A stretch of 64,000 nt of DNA from Dendrophyllia cribrosa (lineage: Eukaryota; Cnidaria; Anthozoa; Scleractinia; Dendrophylliidae), in the NCBI GenBank assembly GCA_024195265.1, contig JAJLRJ010000011.1:24354527-24418526 (forward strand), given 5' to 3'. Made by a program: the position numbers and the translations under genes. The notes under the pieces were generated by a model, which saw only the letters and a program-made list of their open reading frames with translations, did not search any database and was not told the DNA's origin. Below, in pieces: positions 1-9,737 of this stretch (position 1 is its first letter; every line of letters begins with the position of its first letter).

Positions 1-134
1 AGTTGTAACAAGTAGTGAGTGCCTAACATTTCTATACCATGTCAGGTATGTTTAACTTGTTCAGATAAGGCTTTGTTTGTACAGCTTGAATTTTTCACGA
101 TCTAATAAACTGCGTCACTGCTTCTTCTTTACAG

Positions 135-230
135 CAACCTCGGGATTACCAACCAGCAGTTGGGATTGATCTGGCAAAAGAACCACCTCCCCGACCCCCT
201 CCCCCACCCCCTCCGCCAGTGGAGAGGACG
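135..230 (+). CDS. ANTXR-like exon: proline-rich segment
   Basis: 32 codons between TTTACAG and GTTAGT. The peptide runs QPRDYQPAVGIDLAKEPPPR and then eight prolines before VERT. It is the juxtamembrane, proline-rich part of the cytoplasmic tail. The frame is fixed by the next two exons, which read through in the same phase. A partial open frame in another phase from 160 is a shadow. Confidence 0.75.
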
Positions 231-439
231 GTTAGTGCTAAACGCACCTAAGAAGTTCCAATTTACAGTTATTTGCTTAGTGACCTGGCCTTTGTGTGGA
301 AACGAGGCTGAAGTTAACCTTGTTTTGATACAAAACAGTTGTTTCCATGATAACTATATTTTTGTTTTATTGTAACATTTCGTTTAGAGCACTTAAAAGT
401 TCCAATATATAGCCTTAATTTCTCCTGCTTCTCTTGCAG

Positions 440-520
440 GCCGCTGGACGAGTAAAATGGCCGACTGTCGACACCTCGTACTACGGAGGTGGTGGAGTGG
501 GAGGAATAACTCCCGTCAGG
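440..520 (+). CDS. ANTXR-like exon: conserved tail motif, first half
   Basis: 27 codons between CTTGCAG and GTGAGT, phase 0 at both ends. The peptide contains GRVKWPTVDTSYYGGGG and VGGITPVR. The KWPTVD-x-SYYGG core is the most recognisable part of the ANTXR cytoplasmic domain and carries the tyrosines that are phosphorylated in vertebrate members (family knowledge). Confidence 0.85.
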
Positions 521-713
521 GTGAGTTTCAGGCCGTACCCTGGGTGTCAGAGGCTTTCTCGCGCTCTCATCTCGCTGACTTAACACGCCTCTCTTCGCCA
601 GTCTTTTTGCCAGATAAACTAACAGTTCTCTGCATGGACCGTGTTAGGTCCAGTACTGATGTAAAGTCCTTTGCTACTCAGCATACGCTAAACAATTTGT
701 TTTTAAACCTCAG

Positions 714-770
714 GTGGATTGGGGTGACAAGGGTTCAACCGAAGCTGGAGCAAGACTGGCAAACGCCAAG
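714..770 (+). CDS. ANTXR-like exon: conserved tail motif, second half
   Basis: 19 codons between AACCTCAG and GTAATG, phase 0. The peptide VDWGDKGSTEAGARLANAK continues the preceding exon and matches the WG-x-KGSTEEGARL segment of the family. Confidence 0.85.
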
Positions 771-1483
771 GTAATGATAGTTGTTTAAAGATAACTGATT
801 CGGCTCCTGTTAAAATAACGTCCACATAAGTGAAAATAAGATCCTCGGTGTTAGTGGCGTGTTTGCGAATACATCAGTTATCAATTGGTGCGTGAGCACG
901 TCAGATTTCCGTCCCGAAGTTTGGTTGTGTCCTAAGACAAGACGTTCTCGCGCTCTAACCTGACGGAAAATCCCAACAATTTGACGAGCATATAACTTTT
1001 TTTTTTTGCATCTAAGCTACCCTGTTGTAAAACAAGTTGCAGAAGAAATCCCCTACTGCAGAAACTATGAAAAATACCTTAATACTCTTTAAATAAAGTG
1101 CAGGTTTGGGTGGTGCTTAATGTAAGCCTGGTTTTTCCAATTTCTTTTGTTTTCAGCACGAACTGCACGTGCTATGCTTCAGTGCACATTTGTATGCGAA
1201 CACACAATGCTACGTCCTAGCGTTCCTACATGTACTCTGAATTCCCTTGTGCCATTCTAACAAAGGCGACTTGAATAATTACACCCCGGTGAGGCTGAGC
1301 CTGCACATAAAAGATCATTATGGTATTTTTCGGAGTGGCCTATTACGTATGTAGCATTCCCTGTTTGCACTTTGTCTCACAACGAGAGGTTTTAAGATTT
1401 AGTCATATAAAACTGAAACAAAAACGTATAAAACCGCTGTTATTATTTTCCCAAAAGTGCTTCAATAACGTCTTTGTTGTTTT

Positions 1484-1585
1484 GTGAACGCTTAATTGTT
1501 CGTTTTTCTCACGATGGAGTCACTTTGAGATGTTGATCGCAATCTCAAAGTGACTCCATTGTGAGACAAACAAACAAGCGTTCAC
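1484..1585. repeat. Near-perfect inverted repeat (hairpin), arms ~45 bp
   Basis: The left arm at 1484-1531 begins GTGAACGCTT and ends GGAGTCACTTTGAGAT. The right arm at 1541-1585 is its reverse complement with a few mismatches, and the loop is under 10 bases. The size and position inside an intron suggest a small palindromic transposable element or the collapsed ends of one. Confidence 0.7.
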
Positions 1586-1793
1586 CTACCTTACACACAG
1601 AAAACTGCTAGCTGGTCACAAGTAGCTGGATACTAGCTGATCACGAGTTGCAGTAAAAGCAGACTAGTCTTGTGGGATCTTTATTTTCTTATTTTCGCCG
1701 CGTCTAACATGCATTGTGCAACGTTTTACGCACTTCTCGTCATTCTTCATTAAAAAATGTAGGGGAAATTGCCCGCATGTGACGTCATCTTAA

Positions 1794-1976
1794 CCCTCTC
1801 ACCCCAGACTAAATTATGAAGATAGGCTTTGGAGTCTGTGGACGAAATCCTATGGTGTGACCATTCAAATGAAGCCACTTCGGTTGTACTTTTGCATGGT
1901 ATTTTTAATTTTTCAATGTTTAACAAAAATAAATTTGGGATTTTTCTTGAATTTTGATTTTTGTCACTCTTGGAAG
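1794..1976. mobile_element. TTAA-flanked short insertion carrying one satellite-like monomer
   Basis: TTAA sits at 1790-1793 and at 1977-1980. The left end reads CCCTCTCACCCC and the right end CACTCTTGGAAG; terminal symmetry is weak. The interior (about 1828-1883) is the reverse complement of the satellite monomer at 9.7-10.5 kb (GTCTGTGG, GAAATCCTA, GTGTGACCATTCAAATGAA). It may be a piggyBac-type MITE from whose interior the satellite arose. Confidence 0.4.
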
Positions 1977-2013
1977 TTAAGGCTTAAAGTTAAAATGTTT
2001 TCTTATTTTTAAG

Positions 2014-2106
2014 CCAACAATGATAGACGACACCGACGATGCAGAAGAATTGATGGGTTCATCATCAAAGGAATCTTCCACTCCAAGCTGTTGGACAGCT
2101 GCTAGG
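2014..2106 (+). CDS. ANTXR-like exon: acidic/serine-rich tail segment
   Basis: 31 codons between CTTATTTTTAAG and GTGAGC, phase 0. The peptide is PTMIDDTDDAEELMGSSSKE followed by SSTPSCWTAAR. An acidic stretch follows the conserved motif in family members too. It is supported by clean splice sites and phase rather than by strong sequence identity. Confidence 0.65.
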
Positions 2107-2980
2107 GTGAGCATATCAAACTAGCAATTCTCATTACTTCTGTTTATGCATTTCTTATAATTTAAGGTCTGAGAATTTATTGAGACTGGCAACAAGGCAT
2201 TGTCTCTAGATGAGAAGTTTATTGATGTTCATCACATGTCTGCGTGACATACGAGACAAAAATTTTAAAACCTGGAAGTAATATTATTGGGGACGCCAAC
2301 GATAGATCTACTTAAAATTTGAAAGCGTTGGCGTTTTATAACGAAAGAGACAGAAGCCGAATAAAACAATCCTTGGAGCAAGAAGATTTCCAACAACAAA
2401 CTCAACCCATATTTGTCACCAAGTCCAGGAATCACAGCCGGGCCACAATAATGGAAGGCGAGAGCGAGTTATCTTACTACTGATATCAATTCAATATTCA
2501 CTGTAAACAGTTAAGATATCGATATATTTACGTTAGTTGCCATGTTTGCCCTCATTAAATGTCCAGCGAGTTAAAGTTATCGTTCTATAATCGAAACATA
2601 TTTCTATCTTCCTTTAAAATCTTCGCACATTTTCTGAAATCTTCGGACATCTTCGGAATTCTTCGGAAAATGATCGGACACGTTCGTAGAACCTTTGGAA
2701 AGTATTGCATAAGACTTCGTAATTAGTGTGGTTTATATCAATAAACAAAATAATACACGGCTGCTTGGAGATATCAAACTTCTCTTCGAGTGTTTAATTC
2801 GATATCTTACGCTTGAGTGCACCGCACTCCCACATGTTACCTTCTATATAACTTAAAGGGAGGGCTTCGGTCAAGCCCAAATCATACCGTCCAGAAGGAC
2901 GTCGGACACCTTATTGAGACATATATAACGGAGTAACTGGTTAGCTTTCAGTTGAGGTTAGGGGTAGCAGTTTATATAGT

Positions 2981-3432
2981 TAAATTAGAGACATTTAGCA
3001 CCAGGGTTTTCGCGTTAACGGCAAACCCCAAACGGCAGTTTCAAGTTAAACGTTAGGCGTTTGACGTTTATGACCTCTACCGGTTTAGCAACACCTCTCC
3101 AACCTCAAGTAAATTCACGTAAAAAACAGACAACAGCCGTGTTTGATTTTCAAATGGCAACAAAAAGTACTGTTTTCACTCATTCGCTAAAAATTATATC
3201 TAAACTTACATACTAAAAAGACCGGTTTACATAACTTTCTTATTAGTACGTGGCATAAACAGAAATTCAGGATAAAAAACGTTCAGGTAAATCACTTACA
3301 TGAAAACCTACCTCTCGGTGTTGAAAACTCGCGTTGAGAACTCCGAACGTGACCGCAGGGCTTGGTCACGTGTCCTCCAGCGGTTTGCCGTTTGAGGTTT
3401 CTGTGGAAAACCCTGGTGCTAAATGTCTCTAT
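2981..3432. mobile_element. TIR MITE, ~450 bp
   Basis: The left end AGAGACATTTAGCACCAGGG (from 2987) reappears inverted ending at 3430 as CCCTGGTGCTAAATGTCTCT. The similarity extends inward over ~40 bp with some mismatches (GGTTTTCC, CAAACGG). No open frame is present. It is nested in the 2901-6158 element. Confidence 0.7.
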
Positions 3433-3439
3433 TTAGGAC

Positions 3440-3540
3440 TAAGCAACGCGAGAAGCTAGGTGGTACAGTGGTACGGTAGGCTATGTAAGCCTAAGCCTAG
3501 CTGAGGTCACAGGTTCAATCCTGAGTGGTGATTTTAGATT
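3440..3540 (+). repeat. tRNA-like repeat / SINE head
   Basis: An A-box-like TGGTACAGTGG is followed ~45 bases later by a B-box-like GGTTCAATCC, the spacing of an internal pol III promoter. The region around them reads like a degenerate tRNA (AGCTAGGTGGTACAGTGGTA, then GAGGTCACAGGTTC). There is no convincing cloverleaf, so a tRNA-derived SINE fragment is more likely than a working tRNA. Confidence 0.5.
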
Positions 3541-3557
3541 TTCTTTTTTACACTTAA

Positions 3558-4568
3558 CCCATTGACACCTGAACCGCCCGTAACCGCCCGTACAAGACTC
3601 CACTGCTTTAAAAAATTGTAACTTTCTCAATCGTGCGAACATTGCCATAACTAGCAGTTGTGAGCATTGACTAGAAAGTCTTTCAAATTGAGATACCCAA
3701 TAAACACAAAAAAGTCAGCTGTTTCTGCAGAATATCAGCGTTTGAATTTGGACAATAACAAAAATTACCGTTTTTAACGTCATAGAAAAACAACAAAAAT
3801 CACGTTTTTGCCTTTAGTTTTTTTTATTCAAATCATCATGGCAAACCCAAAAGTCAACATTCACAGCAAAATTCAGTCCTAGTCCTAGCTTAGCAGTGAA
3901 TTTTTTTGCTCTTATTCGTTGCTCGGGCCGAGCTCTACCCTCTCGTTCTAATGCATACTGACCTTGCCTCAATTTTCAATATCACCACCGCACTGCATGC
4001 TGGGAAATGGCCAAGAATTTTGACAGCGTTCGTTTCTTTCCGCACACATTTCATATTTATACTAAGTCCACAGCCACTCCGACCCACCGCCGAAATTTCG
4101 CGCTTGTTGTGTTCTCCTGTGGTCGCAACTTCCAAAATATGCCGCGGTAGGTCGAGAAATTCATCCAGAGTCGAGTCCCAAAGCTGCTTCGTTTCCAGGC
4201 GGCCATTTTTCCAGTTCAACGAGCAACGAGCCAAATTCGTAAACGAAGTACAACAACTAACTCGCTTCATTGAGAAGTGGACTCTGAACTACCTCCAAGC
4301 TTAATGATGCTCACCAGGCAGCTACTAAAGATGAAAAATGGCTGTGAACTTACCAAAAATCGTAGATAATTCATATTGGACCCTTTATTGCAAATCAACC
4401 AAGCAGAATGAGATCGTCACAATGACGTTTCCAGTAAACTCGAGCCTTCAGTGTTTTAGAACAGCAGCACTTTCAATGGTAACTCCAAATATGCAGTCAC
4501 GAAATCCTATGGGGCGTGTGTATGCAGAAAATCACCCAAAAACGTAAAAATCCTCAGGTGCGAATGGG
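3558..4568. mobile_element. TTAA-flanked non-autonomous element, copy 1 (1,011 bp)
   Basis: TTAA is duplicated at 3554-3557 and 4569-4572. The ends are imperfectly inverted: CCCATTGACACCTGA on the left and TCAGGTGCGAATGGG on the right. TTAA target choice and CCC termini are the signature of piggyBac-type elements. The interior has short open frames (132 aa at 3906 on +, 111 aa at 3935-4270 on -) with no recognisable domain; I do not call them genes. It is nearly identical to the copy at 5077-6087. Confidence 0.75.
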
Positions 4569-4572
4569 TTAA

Positions 4573-5072
4573 TGAAGAAAAATAAAGGTCACGTGACCAG
4601 GGCTTTTGACACCCCCCGGCGAAAGTTAGGGTTAGGGATAGTTCAAATCTAGGGTTAGTGTTAAGATTCTAGGGTTAGAACAATTTCTAGGGTAAGGTGT
4701 AACTTGGCTCAGGGCCAGGCCTAACTTAGGGTTAGGTCCCAGGTTTGGGGTTGGTCAGGTCACATGATAGGCAATAGTATCAAACTTGATCACCCAAGAT
4801 GAACTGACCCTCGACTACTGACTGTCACCAGCTGTTCTAACTCCACCTGTTATGTCTAGTTTTGAAAATCACCACCCCTTGAAGTTGGCTTTCATGCAAC
4901 TTTCACCTTTGCATAAAATATGGGCCAGCAACTAGTACCCTCCCCCCCAGATCTTGATGCATATGCCTGTTTTCAAATTAAATAGTGATGACATGTTCCT
5001 AGTCTTAAGGGTTTTTTGTTTGACTGGTTTAAGAGCCAAAACTATCAACTGTAAGAAAAATAGATTTTTTGA
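4573..5072. other. Spacer between the two TTAA elements; degenerate GGGTTAG motifs
   Basis: No gene is seen. From 4625 to 4760 the word AGGGTTAG recurs (for example GTTAGGGTTAGGGATAG near 4627, CTAGGGTTAG at ~4652, 4670 and later), interspersed with other bases. This resembles degenerate interstitial telomere-type repeats or part of the older element's body. Confidence 0.4.
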
Positions 5073-5076
5073 TTAA

Positions 5077-6087
5077 CCCATTGACACCTGAACCGCCCGT
5101 AACCGCCCGTACAAGACTCCACTGCTTTAAAAAATTGTAACTTTCTCAATCGTGCGAACATTGCCATAACTAGCAGTTGTGAGCATTGACTAGAAAGTCT
5201 TTCAAATTGAGATACCCAATAAACACAAAAAAGTCAGCTGTTTTTGCAGAATATCAGCGTTTGAATTTGGACAATAACAAAAATTACCGTTTTTAACGTC
5301 ATAGAAAAACAACAAAAATCACGTTTTTGCCTTTAGTTTTTTTTATTCAAATCATCATGGCAAACCCAAAAGTCAACATTCACAGCAAAATTCAGTCCTA
5401 GTCCTAGCTTAGCAGTGAATTTTTTTGCTCTTATTCGTTGCTCGGGCCGAGCTCTACCCTCTCGTTCTAATGCATACTGACCTTGCCTCAATTTTCAATA
5501 TCACCACCGCACTGCATGCTGGGAAATGGCCAAGAATTTTGACAGCGTTCGTTTCTTTCCGCACACATTTCATATTTATACTAAGTCCACAGCCACTCCG
5601 ACCCACCGCCGAAATTTCGCGCTTGTTGTGTTCTCCTGTGGTCGCAACTTCCAAAATATGCCGCGGTAGGTCGAGAAATTCATCCAGAGTCGAGTCCCAA
5701 AGCTGCTTCGTTTCCAGGCGGCCATTTTTCCAGTTCAACGAGCAACGAGCCAAATTCGTAAACGAAGTACAACAACTAACTCGCTTCATTGAGAAGTGGA
5801 CTCTGAACTACCTCCAAGCTTAATGATGCTCACCAGGCAGCTACTAAAGATGAAAAATGGCTGTGAACTTACCAAAAATCGTAGATAATTCATATTGGAC
5901 CCTTTATTGCAAATCAACCAAGCAGAATGAGATCGTCATAATGACGTTTCCAGTAAACTCGAGCCTTCAGTGTTTTAGAACAGCAGCACTTTCAATGGTA
6001 ACTCCAAATATGCAGTCACGAAATCCTATGGGGCGTGTGTATGCAGAAAATCACCCAAAAACGTAAAAATCCTCAGGTGCGAATGGG
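5077..6087. mobile_element. TTAA-flanked non-autonomous element, copy 2 (1,011 bp)
   Basis: It has the same ends and length as 3558-4568, in the same orientation, offset by exactly 1,519 bp with no indel. By eye only about two substitutions separate them (C/T near 3726/5245 and C/T near 4419/5938). Flanking TTAA lies at 5073-5076 and 6088-6091. Either two very recent insertions or a local duplication would explain this. Confidence 0.75.
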
Positions 6088-6507
6088 TTAAAACTTTATT
6101 GAAAATAAAATCCTAAGTGTCGACATTACGTTATATAAATCTCAATAAGGTGTCCGACCCTCCCTCTACTCCCGTGGTAATTTGTCTCCCCAACTCAGTG
6201 TTGACTTTATCGGTGTAATCCGTTGAAATTTTCTGTGAATTTTGATCATCCTTCGCTTTGTTTGGACTAATTATAGTATGTGATTATCGAAGAAATGTGA
6301 GTGGTTTCAAACCGATAAAATTGGTAAGAAAGCGAATACAGCATTTTAATCTGTGCACACGCGCCGAACCGTGAAACCATCCCTTTAATCGCAGCTTTGC
6401 TTTGCTTTGCGACCAGAGCTACTCGTAGTCAAATGGGACAATTCTAATCAAATCGTGTGCCCTACAAATTCGCCCTTACCAATCACTGCATGTGTTTTGT
6501 TTTTTAG

Positions 6508-6588
6508 ATTAAAGTGCTCGCTGGTGTTGTGGCTATGTCAGAGGGTTATAGAAAAGTCTCCTCTCACCGACCTAGGCCAGGAGGAAAC
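6508..6588 (+). CDS. ANTXR-like exon: distal tail motif
   Basis: 27 codons between TTGTTTTTTAG and GTAAGT, phase 0. The peptide begins IKVLAGVVAMSEGYRKVS and ends SHRPRPGGN, matching the IK...L...GY-x-xVSxxRPxPGD segment of the family, which lies downstream of the WGDKGSTE motif in vertebrate members. Confidence 0.75.
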
Positions 6589-7209
6589 GTAAGTGATGTT
6601 TAGTGTTCTTCACTGTTTTAGATACAGTACAATACAATAGTTTATTTAGACACGTAACGCCTAGGAGCTAACAGTCAAGCTCGTTCAAAATACGTGTACG
6701 TTAGATACTCTTAAGGACGTATTCTAGAATAAAAATATGACGAATAGTCACGAGAAATCGCGTTTTGGGGATTTGGGAGCCACTGGAAATCTACACATCT
6801 GTATTATGAGATTTTTTTGCCAGATTATACTGCAAAAGGTGCCTAAACAAACAATTCTTAGAGACTATTATTTTATGTTTAACCTTATCCGGGAATACGT
6901 ATAATTAGGGCCACTTTTTATTGACTATCAAATTTTTTTTGGCCGTTTTTGACTCCATAGAAAAAAAGTATATAAAAAATTACGTGCTGCGTGTTAAGAG
7001 TAAAATTGTACTGCTTTCATACACTCGGACCTTCTTTCATACAATCAGACCCCTCAGACCTTCAAGAGTGTGTGTATAAAGTGCCACTCTAGACGGCCAT
7101 TGAACAGCTTTCTTGATCGTATGTGTTGTTGATTTTTTGTCAATGTCCTCCCCAATTCTGTTTTTTTCCTCGTTGCCGTTTTTTATCTAGCCGTTTCTAA
7201 AGTATTGTC

Positions 7210-7340
7210 ATTCTTGTCAGTATTTGTATTACAATTTTTCTTTTTTTTCTTTTCTGGGCCTCGTAGTGGAGCTTGCTCTGTGAGTGAAATTATAAATAAA
7301 TAAATAAATAAATAAGTAAATAAGTAAATAAATAAATACA
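7210..7340. repeat. (AAAT)n-tailed sequence in the last intron
   Basis: GTGAGTGAAATTATAAATAA is followed by AATA/AGTA repeats to ~7340. This is the look of a non-LTR retroelement 3' end with a simple tail, but no coding part is attached. Confidence 0.45.
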
Positions 7341-7513
7341 ATCAGTTGCAAAACCGACATACATCTTGACTTAATTTACATGGGTTTCTCTGCCTTTGGC
7401 ACTGTTCACTGAAGTCCTCCTTGGTGCACCAATTTGGTGGGAATCAAAGCATGATAAAGTAAAATGAAGTGTTACCTTGATGATGTCAATTTGTTTTTGT
7501 TTCCTTTTTTTAG

Positions 7514-7543
7514 TGGCTGTACTCCTCAGATCCCGAGGTGTGA
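7514..7543 (+). CDS. ANTXR-like terminal exon (tentative)
   Basis: After a strong pyrimidine tract and TTTTTTTAG at 7513 the phase-0 reading is WLYSSDPEV and a TGA stop at 7541-7543. A second acceptor, CTCAG at 7524-7528, would give IPRCD and a TGA at 7544, still in phase. The exon is needed to end the preceding one; which acceptor is used cannot be decided from the sequence alone. Confidence 0.45.
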   Translation, partial: WLYSSDPEV

Positions 7544-8047
7544 TTGATAATTGCTTATAACATTGTTCTGCTTTGCGTTCAAAAAGTTATCAAACAACTG
7601 CTTTGTCGCACAAACAGCGGATGAATGAACTCATAATTTTTGTATTCTGTTTAAAAATTGATCAATGGTTTTAGAAAATTCAGATTGAAGAAGAACTGTG
7701 GTATTTTAAAACAAGAGATAAAAAAAATAGAAAAACATTAGGTGCCAGGCTTTCATTTCATTGATGTCGGGCTCACAGCATACTCCCCTATCTGCACACT
7801 TTCCAATTTGTACATTATTTCATTTGAAGGTTTATAAAATACACGCATACCGATATATGCGTTCCAATTTTATATCCAATCTCTTTTTATTTAACCAAAT
7901 TTTAACAATATTTAGCAGCAACCGTTGACGAGAAATATAACCTAACTGCACATTCCCGTCAACATTTTTGTCCCTGGAACTGGGTACCAATCTGTTTTGA
8001 TTTGTGAAAAGTTTTGATTGATTAAAAGTACTCATATGAAAGCATAA
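7544..8047. other. 3' flank of the ANTXR-like gene
   Basis: No further gene is seen. I find no AATAAA in this stretch on the + strand; the first one downstream is at 8527-8532, beyond a MITE, so the poly(A) site is unclear. Confidence 0.5.
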
Positions 8048-8439
8048 CTTAAAGGGGTTATGTCACCATTTTTAGCGTTACTTTAAAAAGCCAAAATACA
8101 TCTTTGTATCAGTGAAATTCCAAAAATAAGAATCCAGTTTTGTTCAAAATTATTCTAGTAGTGCTCTAAAAGTAAAAATAAGTGTCTTGGGCTGCAGATG
8201 GCCAGGATGGAAATGGATTGTATCTTGAAAACATTGGGCCAATTTTTTCAAGTTTATCGCTTGTGTCTTAGAAAATTCGCAAAAACTCCGATTATGGTTT
8301 ATTTTCTCCGCTAAAATTCACTTGATATCTTCCTGTTAGTGTTCTTTAAGCATTTCGTGTACGACAAAGGTACTTAGTTTTAATTTGGGACGGTTTTGAC
8401 CCGAAAACCTTAAAATCACCATGACATAGCTCCTTTAAG
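8048..8439. mobile_element. TTAA-flanked MITE, family A (~390 bp)
   Basis: The left end CTTAAAGGGGTTATGTCACC and the right end TGACATAGCTCCTTTAAG are inverted copies with few mismatches. TTAA lies at both edges (8049-8052, 8435-8438). The interior includes GGCTGCAGATGGCCAGGATG and AAGTGTCTTGGG, which recur inverted near 16806-16900 and 37480-37755, so this is a family with at least three copies here. Confidence 0.75.
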
Positions 8440-9640
8440 CTTTAGATCTGAAGTAAGAGGAGAGCGCTTAGAATAATTTATAAGACATAGTATGTGGCAG
8501 AAAATGACTACCGCTCATATTTTTTTAATAAACGTAACAACGGGAAATTTATAGTGTGCATTTCTTTGTTTGTTCTGTTGTTGTAAACACGAAGTTTTTT
8601 TAAGAACTAAAATAAAACAAACTATGCATAAAGATAGACGTGGTCTCTTTGACGCTGGTAGAGCCATGTCTGTTGTTTGGGGCAGTAAGCAGCTCTTACA
8701 AGGTCTTCTCTGATTTGCTGAGAAAACAATAGAACAAACAACACAACAATGGACCCTAGCCCAGAAAGCAATAGAGTTGCGTGATACCCAGGTCCAATGA
8801 AATTAGAGGTTGTTAAGAGCTGCGTAGTATCTGAATTTTTGGGGAGACTAGTAATGTAAAATAAAACAACAAGAGAAATTAAAACAAAAATTAAGGTACA
8901 ATTCTGCCGTTACAACTTAAGGCGATTCCTTAGAAATACAAGTTGACGAACGATTTTTTTCATACTTTCCATGATTTTTCCCTACCAAGCGTTGTTTTGA
9001 CAAATGAAAAAAAAAAAAAAATAGGTCACCATGCTCGGAAAAGAGATGTGAAGGACTAAAGTTACCCTAGTTATCTATGTAGTACTGCCTATTAAGCGCG
9101 TGATTATTTGATGAGTTCACGTTACTTTACGCGCTAGTTTGAAGCAAAGCAAAACTAGAATGCTTGAAAAACTGTAATAGATATAATTTGTCAACCATAT
9201 AGAAAAACTTTTTTTTTTTTTTTTTTTGGGGGGGGGGGGGGGGGGAGGGTGGGGGAGGGGAAATAGCAATATTCCTAGTTGTTTCGTGCTATAGAAACCG
9301 GGTTAAACTCCGGCCGTGTGGGCCATCCGTGGCTCGTGAGCGGCTTACCTTACCTTTTAACCGCGGTCAAACGAGAAAAATTTGCAAAAGTTAATCAAAA
9401 TACTTAAAAGTTAAGGTTGTCATTTTCACTGTTTAAAGTTTAATGTATTGCCAATACACTGTCAATTTACCAAACGTTTTGAAAGTTTACCAAAAAAAGT
9501 TCTAAGCGTTTAAAAACTGTGAACTGCAGAATTGTCGGCGCCATTTGCCATCATAATTTTGATCAGGCGCAAAGAGTTTTGGTCAGTTTTCAACGGAAAA
9601 AGCTCATCATTTTGAGAAAAATTTAAAGATAGTAACGTCA
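8440..9640. other. Intergenic, no gene seen; T(19)G(~25) tract at 9210-9246
   Basis: AT-rich sequence without recognisable coding potential. A long T run passes directly into a G run at 9210-9246, an unusual homopolymer junction prone to assembly error. Confidence 0.6.
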
Positions 9641-9737
9641 ACTAATTTTTTTGTACATCCTTGCCCGTATTTCCATTTAATATTAAATAAAATCCCACTA
9701 AATAAAACGAAAAACGCCCCGGACGTTTGACCGTGGT

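Larger units (their letters stand above)
771..2013 (+). other. ANTXR-like intron (1.2 kb)
   Basis: This intron lies between donor GTAATG at 771 and acceptor TTTTTAAG ending at 2013. It holds a ~45-bp-arm hairpin at 1484-1585 and a TTAA-flanked insertion candidate at 1794-1976. I see no coding sequence in it. Confidence 0.7.
2901..6158. mobile_element. Older TIR element split open by nested insertions
   Basis: The 30-bp end at 2901-2930 (GTCGGACACCTTATTGAGAC then ATATATAACG) is repeated inverted at 6129-6158 with two mismatches. Between them lie a TIR MITE (2981-3432), a tRNA-like repeat (3440-3540) and two TTAA-flanked elements (3558-4568, 5077-6087). Removing these leaves well under 1 kb of original element. 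The superfamily is unclear because no clean target duplication is visible. Confidence 0.6.
135..7543 (+). other. ANTXR-like (anthrax toxin receptor family) gene, last six exons only
   Basis: Six exons at 135-230, 440-520, 714-770, 2014-2106, 6508-6588 and 7514-7543 join in phase 0, each with AG before and GT after (the last ends in a stop). The joined peptide has a run of prolines, then RVKWPTVDTSYYGG, GVGG, WGDKGSTEAGARL, an acidic segment, and GYRKVSSHRPRPGG. This order matches the cytoplasmic tail of the TEM8/CMG2 family, single-pass receptors with an extracellular vWA domain that bind matrix proteins. The vWA domain, the Ig-like domain and the membrane helix are not present and should lie upstream of position 1. 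The intron from 2107 to 6507 is filled with nested transposons. The name rests on the tail motif, which I regard as diagnostic; the end of the last exon is less certain. Confidence 0.85.

Noticed and set aside
3906..4304. 132-aa open frame, repeated exactly at 5425-5823
   Set aside because: It lies wholly inside the twin TTAA elements, has an overlapping 111-aa frame on the other strand, and shows no domain. The repetition reflects the element, not a gene family.
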